DNA of 6,622 nt from an uncultured Eubacteriales bacterium (GTDB taxonomy: Bacteria; Bacillota; Clostridia; Christensenellales; Christensenellaceae). Shown here piece by piece: positions 5,405 through 6,622 of this stretch. The notes beneath the pieces are model-generated. The model saw nothing but the letters and a program-made list of their open reading frames with translations, searched no databases and had not been told where the DNA came from. Numbering within the stretch: position 1 is the stretch's first letter; every line of letters starts with the position of its first letter. Where the stretch lies: the NCBI GenBank assembly GCA_905193725.1, contig CAJJPW010000124.1, positions 1 through 6,622 of the forward strand, given 5' to 3'. Both the position numbers and the translations under genes were made by a program.

Positions 5405-6487
5405 ATGCAGTTACACACCAAAGAACAAATAGAAGAATACAACCAGTTTGTGATGAATCATCCCAATGGCCATCTGTTTCAAAGTGAGCTTTGGTCAAAA
5501 GTCAAACAGGACTGGATGAGCGAATACATCATCATCCGCAATGCTCTCGGAAGTATACAAGGAACCGCTTGCGTCCGCATACGAAAAATCGGCTGCTTGC
5601 CTTTTTCCCTCATGTATCTCAGCCGCGGTCCTGTCTGTCAGTGGGATGATGTAGATACGCTCACACAAATATCCAAAAAAATTTCTAAAATCTCTAAAGC
5701 ATACCGAGCTCTTTACATAACGCTGGATCCTCCTGTCTCCACAGATAATACTGATTTTCGCATGGCCATGAAGAATTTGGGATTTCAAATTTGCGATACG
5801 TACTCCAATTTTGAGGGAATTCAAGCCAGATATGTGTGGCGCATTCCTCTCACCGGCCAGACGCCAGAGCAGATTTTTTCTTCCTTTTCCTCCAAACATC
5901 GATACAATGTCCGCTTGGCGCAGCGCAAAGGTGTCCATGTAGAGGTTGGGTCCCGGGAGCAAATTCCCCTTTTCTATCAGCTTTTGCGCACCACTGCTCA
6001 GCGAGATGGGTTTACGATTCGGTCTATTTCGTATTTCTATCGCCTCTACGACAGCTTAGGTCCAGAAAACTGCCAACTTTTTTTGGCCTTCTACCAGGGG
6101 CAGTGTATTGCCGCTGAGATCTGTGGTCTATTTTCTGGCCTAGGACTATATCTCTATGGCGCATCCGCCAATATCCACAGGGATTGTATGGCTCCCTATC
6201 TCATACAGTGGAACGCCATTTGCTGGTGTATTGCCAAAGGGGCTCACACTTACGATTTACGTGGTGTACCAGGCAATCCATCGCCCAAGAATCCCCTTTT
6301 TGGACTTTACCGGTTTAAAAAAGGGTTTGGAGGAAGTGCCGTTGAGTTGATAGGAGAGCTCAATTATATCTACCATCCTGTTCTTTTTCGTCTGCTCCAA
6401 GCTGCCATACATCTACGCAAAAAAATCTATCACTGGATTAGTTTAATGCGGCGGCCGTTTTTTCGGACTTCATCTAAAAAAGCGTGA
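5405..6487 (+). CDS. FemA/FemB-family aminoacyl transferase (peptidoglycan interpeptide bridge)
   Basis: Members of this family move an amino acid from aminoacyl-tRNA onto the side chain of the lipid II stem peptide at the inner face of the membrane, building the interpeptide branch. The 360 residues fold by signature into two GNAT-like halves. The first has HPNGHLFQSELWSKVK (19-34) and LSRGPV (72-77). The second has SSKHRYNVRLAQRKGV (162-177), RDGF (200-203), YLYGAS (249-254), the motif LIQWNAICWCIAKGAHTYDL (266-285) and PLFGLYRFKKGFGG (297-310), the clearest family mark. The long coiled-coil arm of S. aureus FemA is short or absent between 185 and 203, as in FemX-like members. The tail (about 328-360) is strongly basic and may touch the membrane. 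Which amino acid is added cannot be read from sequence. It is divergent from the VanX-like gene, which also acts on peptidoglycan precursors. Confidence 0.88.
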   Translation: MQLHTKEQIEEYNQFVMNHPNGHLFQSELWSKVKQDWMSEYIIIRNALGSIQGTACVRIRKIGCLPFSLMYLSRGPVCQWDDVDTLTQISKKISKISKAYRALYITLDPPVSTDNTDFRMAMKNLGFQICDTYSNFEGIQARYVWRIPLTGQTPEQIFSSFSSKHRYNVRLAQRKGVHVEVGSREQIPLFYQLLRTTAQRDGFTIRSISYFYRLYDSLGPENCQLFLAFYQGQCIAAEICGLFSGLGLYLYGASANIHRDCMAPYLIQWNAICWCIAKGAHTYDLRGVPGNPSPKNPLFGLYRFKKGFGGSAVELIGELNYIYHPVLFRLLQAAIHLRKKIYHWISLMRRPFFRTSSKKA

Positions 6488-6622
6488 AAAGCCATCCGGA
6501 AGAAAAGTCCTCCACAGACCTTCGCGAGACTTCCATCGCTTGATATCCTCCTTTGTATTCCATAAATATATATCAAAAAGAGGCAGATGTTGCTCTGCCT
6601 CTTCCTTCTCTTCCCTTATTCC
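6470..6622 (-). CDS. Possible 3' end of an opposing gene entering from the right edge (uncertain)
   Basis: On the minus strand a frame is open for 50 codons from the right edge to a TGA at 6472-6470, overlapping the end of the FemA/B-like gene by 18 nt. Its residues (for example EDIKRWKSREGLWRTF) have a plausible charged, Trp-containing character but match nothing I recognise. Against it, a good terminator-like hairpin with a T-run (6603-6575) lies inside the frame. A different frame offers a TAA at 6618-6616 just before that hairpin, which would be a more ordinary gene end. I consider the second reading slightly more likely. Confidence 0.25.
   Translation of the reverse strand, partial: GIREEKEEAEQHLPLFDIYLWNTKEDIKRWKSREGLWRTFLPDGFSRFFR
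6575..6604 (-). terminator. Intrinsic terminator between convergent genes
   Basis: On the minus strand AAGAGGCAG (6603-6595) and CTGCCTCTT (6586-6578) form a perfect 9-bp stem, extendable by one pair, around an 8-nt loop, and the descending arm runs into TTTTTGATATAT. This is a classic intrinsic terminator for a leftward gene lying beyond the right edge, possibly ending at TAA 6618-6616. On the plus strand the same hairpin is followed only by a pyrimidine-rich CCTTCTCTTCCC, so it would be a weaker terminator for the FemA/B-like gene, whose stop lies about 90 nt before it. Confidence 0.65.

Noticed and set aside
6474..6536. 20-codon minus-strand frame preceded by AAAGGAGG at 6554-6547
   Set aside because: The spacing to ATG is long (10 nt), there is no promoter or family resemblance, and it overlaps the end of the FemA/B-like gene. 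It is too weak to call a gene.
1..6622. Mobile element, phage or CRISPR explanation for the broken operon
   Set aside because: I found no transposase, integrase, terminal inverted repeats with target duplication, or spaced direct repeats. The only repeat near the break is the 13-nt inverted match noted in the findings.

Overview
The window looks like chromosomal DNA of a low-to-moderate-GC Bacillota, most likely class Clostridia. The reasons are strong AGGAGG-type ribosome binding sites on nearly every gene, clostridial-type ribosomal protein sequences, a FemA/B-type wall enzyme and a cytidylate kinase-like protein of the kind common in that class. I cannot name a genus.

Minus strand, 3996 down to 900: the promoter-proximal part of the S10 ribosomal protein operon in canonical order, rpsJ (S10), rplC (L3), rplD (L4), rplW (L23), rplB (L2), rpsS (S19). 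Spacing is tight, with a 1-nt overlap at rplD/rplW. A good sigma-A promoter (TTGCAT-17-TATAAT, 4296-4268) with A-tracts upstream drives it through a leader of about 264 nt. That leader has several hairpins and alternative pairings and is a candidate autoregulatory element.

Minus strand, 882 to 166: where rplV (L22) should follow rpsS there is a chimera. About 50 N-terminal residues of L22 run in frame into a cytidylate kinase-like protein that has lost its N-terminal P-loop. The join lies where the two families resemble each other (GKKVAEALG). No rpsC, rplP or later operon genes follow. Instead there is a new promoter (TTGACG-17-TATTAT, 126-98), an ideal ribosome binding site, and the start codon of another minus-strand gene at the left edge. 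Either a real rearrangement cut the operon here or the sequence is an artificial join. This is the main item to verify.

Right part: upstream of the operon lies a divergent pair of cell-wall genes. One is a minus-strand lipoprotein of the VanX-like M15 D-Ala-D-Ala dipeptidase family (5248-4349). The other is a plus-strand FemA/FemB-like tRNA-dependent aminoacyl transferase (5405-6487). Both could act on peptidoglycan stem peptides, one on the released or terminal D-Ala-D-Ala and the other on the interpeptide branch. The right edge holds a hairpin that reads as an intrinsic terminator on the minus strand, probably ending an opposing gene just outside the window. I see no insertion sequence, CRISPR array, tRNA or rRNA.
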